Counted from the stretch's first letter, positions 9,383 through 19,841 are shown. The stretch: DNA of 64,000 nucleotides from Geminicoccus harenae (GCF_019800005.1 NZ_JABGCL010000001.1:124001-188000), one strand, 5' to 3'. The notes: generated by a model not told the origin, from the letters alone. Made by a program: numbers and translations.

Positions 9383-11608
9383 ATGACCCGCTCCGCTGCC
9401 CAGCCCGAACAGATCGAATCGGTGCCGCTCGCCCAGGCCCTGTCCGAGCGCTACCTGGCCTACGCCCTGTCGACCATCACCTCCCGCTCGCTCCCCGACG
9501 TCCGCGACGGGCTGAAGCCGGTGCAGCGGCGCCTGCTCTACGCCATGCTCCAGCTCCGCCTGGATCCGGCCGGCGGCTACAAGAAATGCGCCCGCGTGGT
9601 CGGCGACGTGATCGGCAAGTTCCACCCGCACGGCGACCAGTCCGTCTATGACGCGCTGGTCCGGCTCGCCCAGGACTTCGCGCAGCGCTACCCGCTCGTG
9701 GAAGGGCAGGGGAATTTCGGCAACATCGACGGCGATAACCCGGCGGCGATGCGCTACACCGAGAGCCGGCTCACCAAGTACGCCATGGCGCTGTTGGACG
9801 GGATCGACCAGGACACGGTGGACTTCCGGCCGACCTATGACGGCTCGGAGGAGGAGCCGGTGATCCTGCCGGCCGCCGTGCCCAACCTCCTGGCCAACGG
9901 CGCCACCGGCATCGCGGTCGGCATGGCCACCTCGATCCTGCCGCACAATGTCGGCGAGCTGTGTGACGCGCTCCTGTTCATGCTGGGCCGGCCGGCCGAG
10001 GCACCGCTGCCGACCGCATCGGAGCTGATGCGGTTCGTGCCGGGGCCGGACCTGCCGACCGGCGGGATCATGACCGAGAGCCCGGCCGCCATCCAGCAGG
10101 CCTATGCCACCGGCCGCGGCGGCTTCCGGCTGCGCGCCAGCTACCAGGTCGAGCAGTTGCCGCTCGGGCAGTACCGGATCATCGTCGACCAGATCCCCTA
10201 CCAGGTGCAGAAGAGCCGGCTGATCGAGGACATCGCCGAGCAGCTCATCGCCAAGAAGCTGCCGCTGCTGGCCGACCTGCGCGACGAGTCGACCGACCAG
10301 ATCCGCATCGTCCTGGTGCCGCGCGCCCGCACGGTCGAGCCGGAGCTGCTCATGGAGCAGCTCTTCCGTGCCACCGACCTGGAGGTCCGGCTGTCCTTGA
10401 ACCTGAACGTGCTGGACGCCACCGGCACGCCCCGGGTGATGGGGTTGGGCGAGGCGCTGCAGTCCTGGCTGGACCATCGCATGGTGGTGCTGGAGCGCCG
10501 CTCCGCCTTCCGCCTGCGCAAGATCGACGACCGGCTGCACCTTCTGGAAGGCTATCTCAAGGCCTTCCTCGACATCGACGAGGTGATCCGGATCATCCGC
10601 GAGGAGGACGAGCCCAAGCCCGTGCTGATGCGGACCTTCGAGCTGTCCGAGACCCAGGCCGAGGCGATCCTGAACCTGCGCCTGCGCAACCTGCGCAAGC
10701 TGGAGGAGATGGAACTGCGCCGCGAGCATGACCAGCTCGAGGCGGAGAAGGCCAAGCTGGTCAAGCTCCTGAGCGACCCGAAGCTGCGCCGCAAGGCGCT
10801 GGCCGACGAGGTCAAGGCCAGCCGCAAGCAGTTCGCCGACCCGCGCCGCACCCAGTTCGGCACCGCCCCGGTGATCGAGCCGGAGCGCTTCGAGGCGCAG
10901 GTCGAGCGCGTGCCGGTGACGATCCTCCTTTCCGAGCACAACTGGATCCGCACCGCGCGCGGCCACCAGCTCGATCTCTCCGAGCAGAAATACAAGGAGG
11001 GCGACGGGCCGCGCTTCGCCCTGGAAGCGCAGTCGAGCGACCGCCTGCTGGTGTTCGCTGCCGACGGGCGGATGTTCACCGTGCCGGTGGACCGCCTGCC
11101 CGGCGGGCGTGGCACCGGCGAGCCCTTGTCCCTGTTCGTCGACATCGCCAAGGGTGTGCCGATCGTCGATGCGGCGGTGCATCGCCCCGACGGGCGCCTC
11201 GTAGTCGCGACCGCACGCGGGCGCGGCTTCGTGGTCGAGGAGAGCGCAATCGTCGCGGCGACCAAGGCCGGCAAGCAGGTGGTCGACCTGGATGCCGGCG
11301 ACCAGCTGGTCAAGGTCGTGCCGGTCACCGGCGACCACTTGGCGGTGCTCGGCAGCCATCGCCGCCTCCTGGTGTTCCCGCTGGACCAGCTCAAGGTGCT
11401 GGGCCGCGGCAAGGGCGTGCAGCTCATGAAGCTGCACTCCGCCCTGGTCGCGGACATCGCCACGATCGATCCGGCCAAGGGCTTCACCTGGCAGACCGGC
11501 AGCCGCCAGCGGCGCGAGGACTGCACCGGCTGGATGGGCGAGCGCGCCCAGTCCGGCCGCAACACGCCGGTGGGCTTTCCCAAGGATCTTTCGTTCACAC
11601 ACGCGTGA
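9383..11608 (+). CDS. parC: DNA topoisomerase IV subunit A ParC
   Basis: Breakage-reunion subunit of topoisomerase IV, which decatenates daughter chromosomes and pairs with ParE (not in this window). It is 741 residues, ParC-like and shorter than most GyrA. The winged-helix region carries [20 protein letters not shown] and the quinolone-resistance-determining stretch around [14 protein letters not shown]. The catalytic tyrosine is Tyr125 in MRYTESRL. The C-terminal beta-pinwheel blades lack a clear GyrA box, which favours ParC over GyrA. The gene begins 54 bases after recO on the same strand. Confidence 0.95.
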   Translation: MTRSAAQPEQIESVPLAQALSERYLAYALSTITSRSLPDVRDGLKPVQRRLLYAMLQLRLDPAGGYKKCARVVGDVIGKFHPHGDQSVYDALVRLAQDFAQRYPLVEGQGNFGNIDGDNPAAMRYTESRLTKYAMALLDGIDQDTVDFRPTYDGSEEEPVILPAAVPNLLANGATGIAVGMATSILPHNVGELCDALLFMLGRPAEAPLPTASELMRFVPGPDLPTGGIMTESPAAIQQAYATGRGGFRLRASYQVEQLPLGQYRIIVDQIPYQVQKSRLIEDIAEQLIAKKLPLLADLRDESTDQIRIVLVPRARTVEPELLMEQLFRATDLEVRLSLNLNVLDATGTPRVMGLGEALQSWLDHRMVVLERRSAFRLRKIDDRLHLLEGYLKAFLDIDEVIRIIREEDEPKPVLMRTFELSETQAEAILNLRLRNLRKLEEMELRREHDQLEAEKAKLVKLLSDPKLRRKALADEVKASRKQFADPRRTQFGTAPVIEPERFEAQVERVPVTILLSEHNWIRTARGHQLDLSEQKYKEGDGPRFALEAQSSDRLLVFAADGRMFTVPVDRLPGGRGTGEPLSLFVDIAKGVPIVDAAVHRPDGRLVVATARGRGFVVEESAIVAATKAGKQVVDLDAGDQLVKVVPVTGDHLAVLGSHRRLLVFPLDQLKVLGRGKGVQLMKLHSALVADIATIDPAKGFTWQTGSRQRREDCTGWMGERAQSGRNTPVGFPKDLSFTHA

Positions 11609-11666
11609 TCGCGTGACGGAAAACGGCTGGCCGGCGTAACCTCAGAGGTAGAGGAGGAGGATCGCC

Positions 11667-12623
11667 ATGCTGACCCGTTCGCGCAGGATCTGGGACGTGA
11701 TCGACCACCGGGTGACCGACGAGCACCTGGTGCTGAACCGGCGGCGGCTGCTGGCCGGCCTAGGCCTGGGCAGTGCGCTGGCCGTGCTGCCCGGCCGGTC
11801 GCGCGCGGCCGAGGAGCTGATAGCACCCGAGCTCTACCCGGGCAGCCGCAACCCCGCCTATGTGCTCGACCGGCCGCTCACCGACGAGAGCATCGCCACG
11901 ACCTACAACAATTTCTACGAGTTCGGCGGCAGCAAGTACATCGTCGATGCGGCGCAGGCCCTGACCATCCGGCCGTGGCAGGTCACGATCGACGGCATGG
12001 TCGAGGCACCCCAGGAGCTCGACCTGGAGGCGATCGTACGGCGGCTGCCGATCGAGGAACGGCTTTACCGCCATCGCTGCGTCGAGGCGTGGTCGATGGA
12101 CGTGCCCTGGAGCGGCTTCCCGTTGAAAGCCCTGCTCGACCTGGCCCGCCCGCTGGGCAGCGCCCAGTATGTCCGCTTCGAGACCTTCCTGAACCCGGAG
12201 GAGGCGCCCGAGCAGGCGCAGGCCTGGTATCCCTGGCCCTATGTGGAAGGCCTGACCGTGGCCGAGGCGGCCAACGAGCTCGCCTTCATCGCGACCGGCA
12301 TGTACGGCAAGCCGCTCAAGAAGCAGAACGGTGCGCCGATCCGGTTGGTGACCCCCTGGAAGTACGGGTTCAAGTCGATCAAGTCGATCCGGCGGATCAC
12401 GCTGACCGACGAGCGGCCGGTCAGCTATTGGGAGGAACTAGGCCCGTCCGAGTACGGCTTCTGGGCCAACGTCAACCCTGAGGTGCCCCATCCGCGCTGG
12501 AGCCAAGCCTATGAGCGGCCGCTTGGCGACTTCAGCTCGGTGCCGACCCGCCTGTTCAACGGTTATGCCGAGCAGGTCGCCGGGCTGTATGCGGGGCTGG
12601 GAGGGGAAGAACTATATAAATAG
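11667..12623 (+). CDS. msrP: Periplasmic methionine-sulfoxide reductase catalytic subunit MsrP (YedY)
   Basis: Molybdopterin enzyme that reduces methionine sulfoxide in periplasmic proteins. Length 318 residues. A twin-arginine signal (LNRRRLLAGLGLG, ending near SRAAE) marks Tat export. The molybdenum ligand is the Cys in YRHRCVEAWSMDVPW, and the cofactor-binding region continues NPEEAPEQ and LVTPWKYGFKSIKSI, as in the family. A strong ribosome site, GAGGAGGAGG, lies just before ATG 11667. The usual partner, the haem-binding membrane subunit MsrQ, is not adjacent, so electrons must come from a distant msrQ or another quinol donor. The stop codon falls inside the palindrome AAATAGCTATTT. Confidence 0.95.
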   Translation: MLTRSRRIWDVIDHRVTDEHLVLNRRRLLAGLGLGSALAVLPGRSRAAEELIAPELYPGSRNPAYVLDRPLTDESIATTYNNFYEFGGSKYIVDAAQALTIRPWQVTIDGMVEAPQELDLEAIVRRLPIEERLYRHRCVEAWSMDVPWSGFPLKALLDLARPLGSAQYVRFETFLNPEEAPEQAQAWYPWPYVEGLTVAEAANELAFIATGMYGKPLKKQNGAPIRLVTPWKYGFKSIKSIRRITLTDERPVSYWEELGPSEYGFWANVNPEVPHPRWSQAYERPLGDFSSVPTRLFNGYAEQVAGLYAGLGGEELYK

Positions 12624-12848
12624 CTATTTCGCGCAGAAGGAGAATTTCCTGGAAAAGGATCGCCCAGGCAAATCGACATGGCGTTGCTGCACTGCACCAG
12701 GAATTCACGGTGATCACGGCGAATATTTCGCTGCATTGCAGCAATAAAATTTCGCACCGCAGAGACTGCACAAGAAGTTGCCGGAACCGCCACGTACTGC
12801 TTGACGACCGCGTTCAGGCCATCGATAAAGTCGGACGTTATCCCGAAT

Positions 12849-12878
12849 AAAAAAGTGGCCGGGTCTTGCGACCCGGCC
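12849..12878 (-). terminator. Intrinsic terminator, minus strand
   Basis: Perfect 9-bp stem GGCCGGGTC/GACCCGGCC with loop GCAA on the minus strand, followed by ACTTTTTTATT. The T tract exists only on the minus strand, so it ends leftward transcription, either of the small RNA or of read-through from the LysR gene, whose stop is 240 bases upstream. Confidence 0.85.
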
Positions 12879-13013
12879 GAGTAGATCAGGGAGGCTAAAT
12901 GCCTGGGAACGAACCGAAGTTCGGTCGGACCCGGCATGGCCGGATCCATCCAGCAGAGAGCTAAGCTCGACCTACTGGGCAGCAGCGCATCCCAGGCGGT
13001 GCGTTGTTGCATT
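12849..13013 (-). ncRNA. Candidate structured small RNA with exposed anti-Shine-Dalgarno motif
   Basis: Read on the minus strand. A TATTAT -10-like box at 13026-13021 predicts a start near 13013, though I see no good -35. Bases 12997-12990 and 12908-12901 form an 8-bp closing stem (GCCTGGGA with TCCCAGGC). Inside it lie three hairpins: 12977-12972 with 12956-12951 enclosing GAGC-TTA-GCTC; 12946-12939 with 12935-12928 (loop CAT); and CGAAC-TTCG-GTTCG at 12923-12910. A single-stranded linker with CCTCCC (12894-12889) follows. The 3' end is a 9-bp GC stem (12878-12870 with 12865-12857) and six T residues (12854-12849), a textbook intrinsic terminator. The layout resembles Hfq-dependent trans-acting RNAs. 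I cannot assign an Rfam family. Confidence 0.6.
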
Positions 13014-13120
13014 GCGGAAGATAATAGCGATCGGGTCGCTTGCCTAGGCCGCTTCGCGATGGGTGATCTGCATGCGACGCATGCCGACCGCCATCTGTGA
13101 TCAAAATATCAGCACCCGCC

Positions 13121-14065
13121 TCACCAGACCGGTTGCTCGGCGACCTTCTCCAGAAGGAAATCGCGGAACACCGTCACCCGCTTGGAGGCGCGCAGCTCCT
13201 CCGGATAAACGAAGTAGCAGGTGAACACCGGGCCCTCGAGGTCGGGCAGCACCCGGACCAGGTTCTTGCTGGGCGCGCCCAGATAATCCGGCAGGGAGGC
13301 GAGGCCGAGACCCGCCTCGGCGGCGCGCAGCATGCCGTAGACATGGTTGACGGACAGGGTCGGCCGCCGCATCGGCCCCTGGACCTCGTCGTCCCGGCCG
13401 GCCTGCAGGATCCAGTTGAGCGACGGCACCGGCGCTTCCTCGCCGTAGACGATCAGTCGGTGCCGGTCGAGGTCGTCCGCCTTCTCGGGCAGGCCGTGCC
13501 GCGCGAGATAGCCCGGTGCCGCATAGATATGGGTGTGCGAGGTCATCAGCTTGCGCTGGACTAGGTCGCCCTGGGTGGGCCTGGTCAGGCGCAGTGCCAC
13601 GTCGGCCTGGCGCATGCCGAGGTCCAGGTCCTCGTCGGTCACCATCAGCGAGATGGTGATGTCCGGATAGGCGTCCAGGAAGGCCGGCAGATGGTGGGTG
13701 AGCCAGACCGTGCCGATGCCCACCGTGGTGGTGAGGCGCAGATGGCCGGCCGGCTCGTCGCGCCGCTCCTGCAGGGCGGACACCGTCATCGCCATCTTGC
13801 GCGCGATCTCGCGCGCGGTTTCCAGCAGGATGTCGCCCTGCTCGGTCAGGACCAGGCCGCGGGCGTGGCGGTGGAACACCGCCGCACCCAGTTCCTCTTC
13901 CAGCGCGCTGATCTGCCGGCTGATCGCCGACTGGGACAGGCCCAGCCGGTCCGCCGCCCGGGTGAAGCTCCCGGCCTCGGCCACCGAGTGGAAGATCCGG
14001 ATCCGGTCCCAGTCGGGCCCTTCGCTGCGGAAGAAGTCCTTGTCCTGGCTGCTCTTGGGCGGCAT
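13121..14065 (-). CDS. LysR-family transcriptional regulator
   Basis: 314 residues. The N-terminal winged helix-turn-helix reads RIFHSVAEAGSFTRAADRLGLSQSAISRQISALE, preceded by an unusually polar 20-residue lead. The C-terminal effector domain spans roughly residues 105-305 with the usual DLGMRQADVALRL and GLGLASLPDYL segments. The effector and targets are not deducible. It is the last gene of a tight minus-strand run and starts four bases after the trxB stop. A LysR regulator directly after trxB suggests co-expression with thioredoxin reductase, but regulation of it is only an inference. Confidence 0.93.
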   Translation of the reverse strand: MPPKSSQDKDFFRSEGPDWDRIRIFHSVAEAGSFTRAADRLGLSQSAISRQISALEEELGAAVFHRHARGLVLTEQGDILLETAREIARKMAMTVSALQERRDEPAGHLRLTTTVGIGTVWLTHHLPAFLDAYPDITISLMVTDEDLDLGMRQADVALRLTRPTQGDLVQRKLMTSHTHIYAAPGYLARHGLPEKADDLDRHRLIVYGEEAPVPSLNWILQAGRDDEVQGPMRRPTLSVNHVYGMLRAAEAGLGLASLPDYLGAPSKNLVRVLPDLEGPVFTCYFVYPEELRASKRVTVFRDFLLEKVAEQPVW

Positions 14066-14069
14066 GGCG

Positions 14070-15017
14070 TCAGTGCATTCCCCGGGCGGTCAGCCAGCGC
14101 TCCGCATCCAGCGCCGCCATGCAGCCCGAGCCGGCTGCGGTCACGGCCTGGCGGTAGATCTTGTCCTGGACGTCGCCTGCGGCGAACACGCCATCCACCG
14201 AGGTGAAGGTACGGCCGCGCTCGGTGAGCAGATAGCCTTCCTCGTCCATGGCGAGCTTGCCGCGGAACAGGCCGGTGGCTGGGTCATGGCCGATCGCCAC
14301 GAACAGCCCGTCGGCGGGGATGTGCCGCTGGGAGCCGTCCTTCGTGGAAGCGAGGACGACGCCGGTCACCCCCTTGGGGTCGTGCGTGCCGACCAGGTCG
14401 GTCACGATCGAATCCCAGATCACCTCGACGTTCGGCCGGGCGAACAGCCGGTCCTGCAGGATCTTCTCGGCGCGCAACTGGTTGCGCCGGTGCACCAGCG
14501 TGACATGGGCGGCAAGGCCAGCCAGGTAGAGGGCCTCCTCGACCGCCGTGTTGCCGCCGCCCACCACCACGACGCGCTTGCCGCGGAAGAAGAAGCCGTC
14601 GCAGGTGGCGCAGGCCGAGACGCCATGACCCATGAAGCGCTGCTCCGCATCGATGCCGAGCCAGCGCGCCTGGGCACCGGTCGTGACGATCAGCGCGTCA
14701 CAGGTGAAGATGCTGCCGCCGTCCAGCGTGAGCCGGAACGGTCGGACCGACAGGTCGACGTCGGTGACCAGGTCGAACACCAGCTCGGTGCCACAGTTCT
14801 CGGCCTGCGCCGACATCTGCTCCATCAGCCAGGGGCCCTGAATGGCCTCGGCGAAGCCCGGATAGTTCTCGACATCGGTGGTGATCGAGAGCTGGCCGCC
14901 CGGCTGCATGCCCTGAATGAGCACGGGCTTGAGGTTTGCACGGGCCGCATAGATGGCCGCGGTGTACCCGGCAGGGCCGCCGCCCATCACCAGCACCTGT
15001 GCATGACGCTCGTTCAT
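14070..15017 (-). CDS. trxB: Thioredoxin reductase TrxB
   Basis: NADPH-dependent flavoenzyme that reduces thioredoxin. It is 315 residues with the FAD motif GGGPAGYTAAIYAARA, the redox-active disulfide CATC in VSACATCDGFFF, the NADPH motif VVVVGGGNTAVEEAL, and the C-terminal FAD-binding GVFAAGDVQDKIYRQAVTAAGSGCMAA region. The start codon overlaps the ELM1-family stop by four bases (15014-15017), so the two are translationally coupled. In keeping with alphaproteobacterial gene order a LysR-type gene follows. Confidence 0.97.
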   Translation of the reverse strand: MNERHAQVLVMGGGPAGYTAAIYAARANLKPVLIQGMQPGGQLSITTDVENYPGFAEAIQGPWLMEQMSAQAENCGTELVFDLVTDVDLSVRPFRLTLDGGSIFTCDALIVTTGAQARWLGIDAEQRFMGHGVSACATCDGFFFRGKRVVVVGGGNTAVEEALYLAGLAAHVTLVHRRNQLRAEKILQDRLFARPNVEVIWDSIVTDLVGTHDPKGVTGVVLASTKDGSQRHIPADGLFVAIGHDPATGLFRGKLAMDEEGYLLTERGRTFTSVDGVFAAGDVQDKIYRQAVTAAGSGCMAALDAERWLTARGMH

Positions 15018-16033
15018 TTCGCCTCCGACATCGCGGCATTAACACGGCTCACCATCGGGAACCACAGTTCCGCACGCTCCATGACGACGCGGGCCACCTC
15101 GGCGGCAGCGTCCAGCGGGGGAGGCGGCTCGTGGTCGAACGGGTCGCCGAGCGCCACGATCCGCCCTTCCTTGAACAGCCTGGCCACCAGCATCTTGAGC
15201 TTGTGGCCGACCAGCCGGTCGCCGCCATAGACATGGACCGGCACGCCGGTGGCGCAGGCCTCGCTCATCATCGAGACCGAATCGACGCTGACCACGACCG
15301 CATCGGCCAGCGCCAGCATGCCCAGATAAGGATTGTCCTCGGGATCGTCGGGCTTCCACATCAGGTGCGGCAGCTTCAGCGTCGCGGCCAGTTCGGCCGT
15401 GGCGGCGCTGCCGGTCCGCCGGCTGGTGGTCACCATCAGCGAGCCGCCCATGCTCTGTGCCAGTGCTGCGGCCCGCTGGCCGAGATCCCTGGCCCAGTCA
15501 CGCCGGTAGCGCACATGACGGGCCGGGCCGCCGGCCAGCACCGCGATCCGGGGCGTCGGCAGGTGCGCGAACCGGGGCGCGAAACGCGCCCGCGCCTCGG
15601 CCAGCCGCGCTTCATTCACCCGGTGCGGCGCGCCCGTCACCCGGATGACCTCGGCCTCCTCGTTGGTGAGCTTGCGGTCGTGATAGGGCAGCACCAGGAG
15701 GTCGATGTCGGTCGCCACCGCCGGGCGCATGACATGGACGATCCGGGTGCGCCCGCCCGCCTGCCGCTTGATCCAGCGTGCCACCGGCAGGCAGCGCCGC
15801 CCGCAGGTGATCAGGAGGTCGGGCCACGGCGGCACCAGGCGCGCGCGCGCCGCCCGGTTGAGCCCGAGCGCGCTCGCACCCAGCACCCGCACGTCCAGGC
15901 GCGACAGCCAGCCGAAGCCCATGGGCTTTTCCACCATGGGCCAGGGCAGGGCGTCACCGATGCCGAGAACCTGCGTGGCGTGACCGGGCCGGTCGTCCAG
16001 CAGCCCCCAGACGACCGGCGAGACAGCCGCCAC
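15014..16033 (-). CDS. Mitochondrial-fission ELM1 family protein (DUF1022)
   Basis: 339 residues of the family named after plant ELM1, which recruits a dynamin-related protein to mitochondria. Bacterial members are found mainly in Alphaproteobacteria and their role is unsettled. Family features seen are VWGLLDDRPGHATQVLGI at the N-terminus, PDLLITCGRR, VHVMRP near residue 100 and SVDSVSMMSEACATGVPVHVY toward the C-terminus. The last element looks like the donor-binding region of GT-B glycosyltransferases, so an envelope-sugar function is possible. No membrane segment is evident. It is packed between greA (18 bases) and trxB (overlapping). Confidence 0.88.
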   Translation of the reverse strand: MAAVSPVVWGLLDDRPGHATQVLGIGDALPWPMVEKPMGFGWLSRLDVRVLGASALGLNRAARARLVPPWPDLLITCGRRCLPVARWIKRQAGGRTRIVHVMRPAVATDIDLLVLPYHDRKLTNEEAEVIRVTGAPHRVNEARLAEARARFAPRFAHLPTPRIAVLAGGPARHVRYRRDWARDLGQRAAALAQSMGGSLMVTTSRRTGSAATAELAATLKLPHLMWKPDDPEDNPYLGMLALADAVVVSVDSVSMMSEACATGVPVHVYGGDRLVGHKLKMLVARLFKEGRIVALGDPFDHEPPPPLDAAAEVARVVMERAELWFPMVSRVNAAMSEAK

Positions 16034-16051
16034 CAGGTTTGCTCCTTCTAG

Positions 16052-16528
16052 TTAGCCGAACCGTACTTCGAGGATCTCGAAATAGCGGGTGCCACGGGGC
16101 GTGGAGACTTCCACGGTCTCGCCGCTCTCCTTGCCGAGCAGCGCCTGGGCCAGCGGCGAGGCGATCGAGAGCAGCCCCTGCTGGATCTCCGCCTCGTCGG
16201 GGCCGACGATCTGGTAGCTGGTTTCCTCGTCGGTTTCCTCGTCGACCAGCTTCACCGTGGCGCCGAACATCACCTTGCTGCCCGACTGGGTGGCGATGTC
16301 GATCACCTCCGCGCGGGACAGCTTGTCCTCCAGCTCCATGACCCGGCCTTCGATGAAGCCCTGCCGCTCGCGCGCCGCGTGGTATTCGGCGTTCTCGGAG
16401 AGGTCACCGTGCTCGCGCGCCTCGGCGATCGCGCGAATGACCGCCGGCCGCTCGACGGTCTTCAGGCGCTTGAGCTCTGCCTCCAGCCTCGTGTGACCCA
16501 TGGGAGTCATCGGGATCTTGTTCAGCAT
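16052..16528 (-). CDS. greA: Transcription elongation factor GreA
   Basis: Stimulates cleavage of backtracked RNA in the RNA polymerase secondary channel. At 158 residues it matches the family. The N-terminal coiled coil carries the acidic tip in [19 protein letters not shown]. The C-terminal FKBP-like domain includes [31 protein letters not shown]. Starts at 16528 or at the internal methionine [10 protein letters not shown] are both plausible. It lies 25 bases downstream of carB and appears to share the carAB transcript, an arrangement frequent in proteobacteria. Confidence 0.97.
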   Translation of the reverse strand: MLNKIPMTPMGHTRLEAELKRLKTVERPAVIRAIAEAREHGDLSENAEYHAARERQGFIEGRVMELEDKLSRAEVIDIATQSGSKVMFGATVKLVDEETDEETSYQIVGPDEAEIQQGLLSIASPLAQALLGKESGETVEVSTPRGTRYFEILEVRFG

Positions 16529-16553
16529 TCAGTCAACTCTCGGGAAGCAGGAT

Positions 16554-19500
16554 TCACGCTCCGCGCGCGCCTTGGGACACCACATCGTCGGCTCGGGATA
16601 GCTCAAAATAGGCTTGCAGGGGGGCCACCGCAAGATCGCCCGAGGTGAGCGCTCCCAGCGCCTGCACCACCGCTCGAGCCCCCGCGATGGTGGTGGTGTA
16701 GGGCACGCGATTCATCAGCGCCTCGCGGCGCAAGGAGTAGCTGTCCTTGACCGCTTGGCGCCCGTCGGTGGTGTTGATCATCAGCACCACGCCCTTGTCC
16801 TTGATCCGGTCGACGATGTGCGGCCGGCCTTCATGGACCTTGTTGATCTCCTGGACCGCCACGTCCGCCTGGCGCAGCACCTGCGCCGTCCCGCGGGTGG
16901 CGAGCAGGCCGTAGCCCAGCTCCACCAGGCGCCGGCCGATCTCGACCGCGGCCGGCTTGTCCTGGTCGCGGACCGACAGGAATACCGCACCGCTGCGCGG
17001 CAGCTCCTGGCCGGCCGCGATCTGCCCCTTCAGGAAGGCCCGGCCGAAATCATGGTCCAGGCCCATCACCTCGCCGGTGGACTTCATCTCCGGCCCGAGG
17101 ATCAGGTCGACGCCCGGGAAGCGCGCGAACGGGAACACCGCCTCCTTGACCGCGACATGGTCCTGCCGGCGGATGTCCAGGTCGAAGCTCCCCAGCGGCT
17201 CGCCCGCCATGATCCGCGCCGCCATCTTGGCGAGCTGCTTGCCGATCGCCTTGGCGACGAACGGCACGGTGCGCGAGGCGCGCGGGTTGACCTCCAGGAT
17301 GTAGACGACCCGGCCCTTGACCGCGAACTGCACGTTCATCAGGCCGCGCACGTTCAGGGCCTTGGCCAGGGCCTTGGCCTGCCGCTCGATCTCGGCCACC
17401 ACCTCGTCGGGCAGCGAGTAGGGCGGCAGCGAGCAGGCGCTGTCGCCCGAATGGACGCCCGCCTCCTCGATATGCTCCATCACCCCCGCGACCACGCTGG
17501 CGTCGCCGTCCGCGATCACGTCGACATCGACCTCGATTGCGTCGGAAAGATAGCGGTCGACCAGGACCGCACCCTGCTCGGACACCGCCGCCGCTTCCTT
17601 GGCGAAGGCCCGGGCCTCGATCTCGTCATGGACGATCCGCATCGCCCGTCCACCCAGCACGTAGGAGGGGCGCAGCATCACCGGGTAGCCCAGCGCGTTG
17701 GCCTTCTGCACGGCCTCCTCGGCACTGGCGGCCGTCGCGTTCTCCGGCTGCTTCAGGCCTAGCTGCTGCAAGAGGCCCTGGAAGCGCTCGCGGTCCTCGG
17801 CGAGGTCGATCGAATCGACCGGCGTGCCCAGGATCGGGATGCCGGCCTTCTCCAGATGGTGGCTGAGCTTGAGCGGGGTCTGGCCGCCCAGCTGGACGAT
17901 GCAGCCGAGCAGCTTGCCGTTGCTCGCTTCCTTGGCGCAGATCTCCAGCACGTCCTCGGCGGTGAGCGGCTCAAAATAAAGCCGGTCGGACGTGTCCGGG
18001 TCGGTCGAGACCGTTTCCGGGTTGCAGTTGACCATCACCGTCTCGAAGCCGGCGTCCTTCAGCCCGAACGCGGCATGCACGCAGCAATAGTCGAACTCGA
18101 TGCCCTGGCCGATCCGGTTGGGGCCGCCGCCCAGGATGATGACCTTGGTCCGGTCCGACGGGCGGCTCTCGTCCTCGGCCTCGTCCTCGCCGAACGCCGG
18201 CGCCTCGTAGGTCGAGTACATGTAGGGGGTCTGCGATTCGAACTCGGCAGCGCAGGTGTCGATCCGCTTGAACACCGGATGGACCTTCAGCGCATGCCGG
18301 CGTGCGCGCACCGCCGCCTCGTCCAGGCCGGTGAGCTTGCCCAGCCGCTTGTCCGAGAAGCCCATGCTCTTGAGCGCATGCAGGCTCTCGCGGTCCTGCG
18401 GCAACCCTTCGGCCCGGATCCGCGCCTCGGCCTGGACGATCTCCTCGACCTGACGCAGGAACCAGGGGTCGAACCGGGTGATCCGCTGGATCTCCTCGAC
18501 GCTCATCCCCTCGCGCATGGCCTGGGCGGTCACGCGGAACCTGTCCGGGGTCGGCTGGCCCAGCATCTCGACCAGCACTTCCCGAGGCTCGGCACCCTCG
18601 GTGAGCTCGATCTCGTCGAAGCCGGACAGCCCGGTCTCCAGGCCACGCAGGGCCTTCTGCACGCTTTCCTGGAAGGTCCGGCCGATCGCCATCACCTCGC
18701 CCACCGACTTCATCGCGGTGGAGAGCAGCGGCTCGGTCTCCGGGAACTTCTCGAAGGTGAAGCGCGGGATCTTGGTCACGACATAGTCGATCGACGGCTC
18801 GAAGCTGGCCGGCGTGACCTTGGTGATGTCGTTCTGGATCTCGTCCAGCGTGTAGCCCACGGCCAGCAGGGCCGCGACCTTGGCGATGGGGAAGCCGGTC
18901 GCCTTCGACGCCAGCGCCGAGGAGCGTGACACGCGCGGGTTCATCTCGATCACGACCATGCGGCCGCTGGCAGGGTCGATCGCGAACTGGACGTTGGAGC
19001 CGCCCGTGTCGACGCCCACCTCGCGCAGCACCGCGATCGAGGCGGAGCGCATCCGCTGATATTCCTTGTCGGTCAGCGTGAGGGCAGGGGCCACCGTGAT
19101 GCTGTCGCCGGTATGCACGCCCATCGGATCGACGTTCTCGATGGAGCAGATGATGATGCAGTTGTCCGCGTGATCGCGGACCACCTCCATCTCATACTCC
19201 TTCCAGCCTAGCACCGATTCCTCGACCAGGACCTCGGTGATCGGCGAGGCGTCCAGGCCGGACGCCACGATCCGCTCGAACTCTTCCTTGTTGTAGGCGA
19301 TGCCGCCGCCGGTGCCACCCAGCGTGAAGGAGGGGCGGATGATCGCCGGCAGGCCGGTCAGGTCCAGCGCCTCGCGCGCCTGCTCCATCGTGCGCACGAC
19401 CACCGATTTCGGCATGTCGAGGCCGATCTTGATCATCGCCTCGCGGAACAGCGCCCGGTCCTCGGCCTTGTCGATCGCCGGCAGCTTGGCGCCGATCAGC

Positions 19501-19841
19501 TCCACGCCGTACTTGTCGAGCACCCCGCTTTCCGCCAGCGCCTTGGCGGTGTTCAGCGCGGTCTGCCCGCCCATGGTGGGCAGCAGGGCGTCGGGCCGCT
19601 CCTTGGCGATGATCTTCTCGACGAAGGCCGGCGTGATCGGCTCGACATAGGTCGCGTCCGCCGTTTCCGGGTCGGTCATGATCGTCGCCGGGTTCGAATT
19701 GACCAGGACGATCCGGTAGCCCTCGCGGCGCAGCGCCTTGCAGGCCTGGGTGCCGGAATAGTCGAACTCGGAAGCTTGGCCGATCACGATCGGGCCGGCG
19801 CCGATCACCAGGATCGACTTGATGTCGGTACGTTTGGGCAT
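16554..19841 (-). CDS. carB: Carbamoyl-phosphate synthase large subunit CarB
   Basis: Makes carbamoyl phosphate from bicarbonate, ATP and ammonia delivered by CarA, feeding arginine and pyrimidine synthesis. The protein is 1095 residues with two homologous ATP-grasp halves. The first opens with [26 protein letters not shown] and includes [16 protein letters not shown]. The second opens with [19 protein letters not shown] and includes [13 protein letters not shown]-terminal MGS-like allosteric domain covers about the last 140 residues. It sits 50 bases after carA on the minus strand, with greA following. Confidence 0.98.
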   Translation of the reverse strand: MPKRTDIKSILVIGAGPIVIGQASEFDYSGTQACKALRREGYRIVLVNSNPATIMTDPETADATYVEPITPAFVEKIIAKERPDALLPTMGGQTALNTAKALAESGVLDKYGVELIGAKLPAIDKAEDRALFREAMIKIGLDMPKSVVVRTMEQAREALDLTGLPAIIRPSFTLGGTGGGIAYNKEEFERIVASGLDASPITEVLVEESVLGWKEYEMEVVRDHADNCIIICSIENVDPMGVHTGDSITVAPALTLTDKEYQRMRSASIAVLREVGVDTGGSNVQFAIDPASGRMVVIEMNPRVSRSSALASKATGFPIAKVAALLAVGYTLDEIQNDITKVTPASFEPSIDYVVTKIPRFTFEKFPETEPLLSTAMKSVGEVMAIGRTFQESVQKALRGLETGLSGFDEIELTEGAEPREVLVEMLGQPTPDRFRVTAQAMREGMSVEEIQRITRFDPWFLRQVEEIVQAEARIRAEGLPQDRESLHALKSMGFSDKRLGKLTGLDEAAVRARRHALKVHPVFKRIDTCAAEFESQTPYMYSTYEAPAFGEDEAEDESRPSDRTKVIILGGGPNRIGQGIEFDYCCVHAAFGLKDAGFETVMVNCNPETVSTDPDTSDRLYFEPLTAEDVLEICAKEASNGKLLGCIVQLGGQTPLKLSHHLEKAGIPILGTPVDSIDLAEDRERFQGLLQQLGLKQPENATAASAEEAVQKANALGYPVMLRPSYVLGGRAMRIVHDEIEARAFAKEAAAVSEQGAVLVDRYLSDAIEVDVDVIADGDASVVAGVMEHIEEAGVHSGDSACSLPPYSLPDEVVAEIERQAKALAKALNVRGLMNVQFAVKGRVVYILEVNPRASRTVPFVAKAIGKQLAKMAARIMAGEPLGSFDLDIRRQDHVAVKEAVFPFARFPGVDLILGPEMKSTGEVMGLDHDFGRAFLKGQIAAGQELPRSGAVFLSVRDQDKPAAVEIGRRLVELGYGLLATRGTAQVLRQADVAVQEINKVHEGRPHIVDRIKDKGVVLMINTTDGRQAVKDSYSLRREALMNRVPYTTTIAGARAVVQALGALTSGDLAVAPLQAYFELSRADDVVSQGARGA

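Larger units (their letters stand above)
12624..13120. other. Gene-poor stretch between msrP and the LysR gene
   Basis: About 500 bases with no convincing protein gene. The first 230 bases are AT-richer than the surroundings and contain small inverted repeats, for example GCTGC-ATT-GCAGC followed by AATAAAATTT, which could be a weak msrP terminator. A long open frame runs on the minus strand through the stretch but is interrupted in function by an intrinsic terminator; see the findings. The right-hand part holds the candidate small RNA. Confidence 0.5.

Noticed and set aside
7484..11602. Continuous minus-strand frame of about 1370 codons antisense to rnc-era-recO-parC
   Set aside because: It is the mirror of real plus-strand genes in a high-G+C genome. 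The translation is rich in His, Gln, Arg and Asp with no family resemblance.
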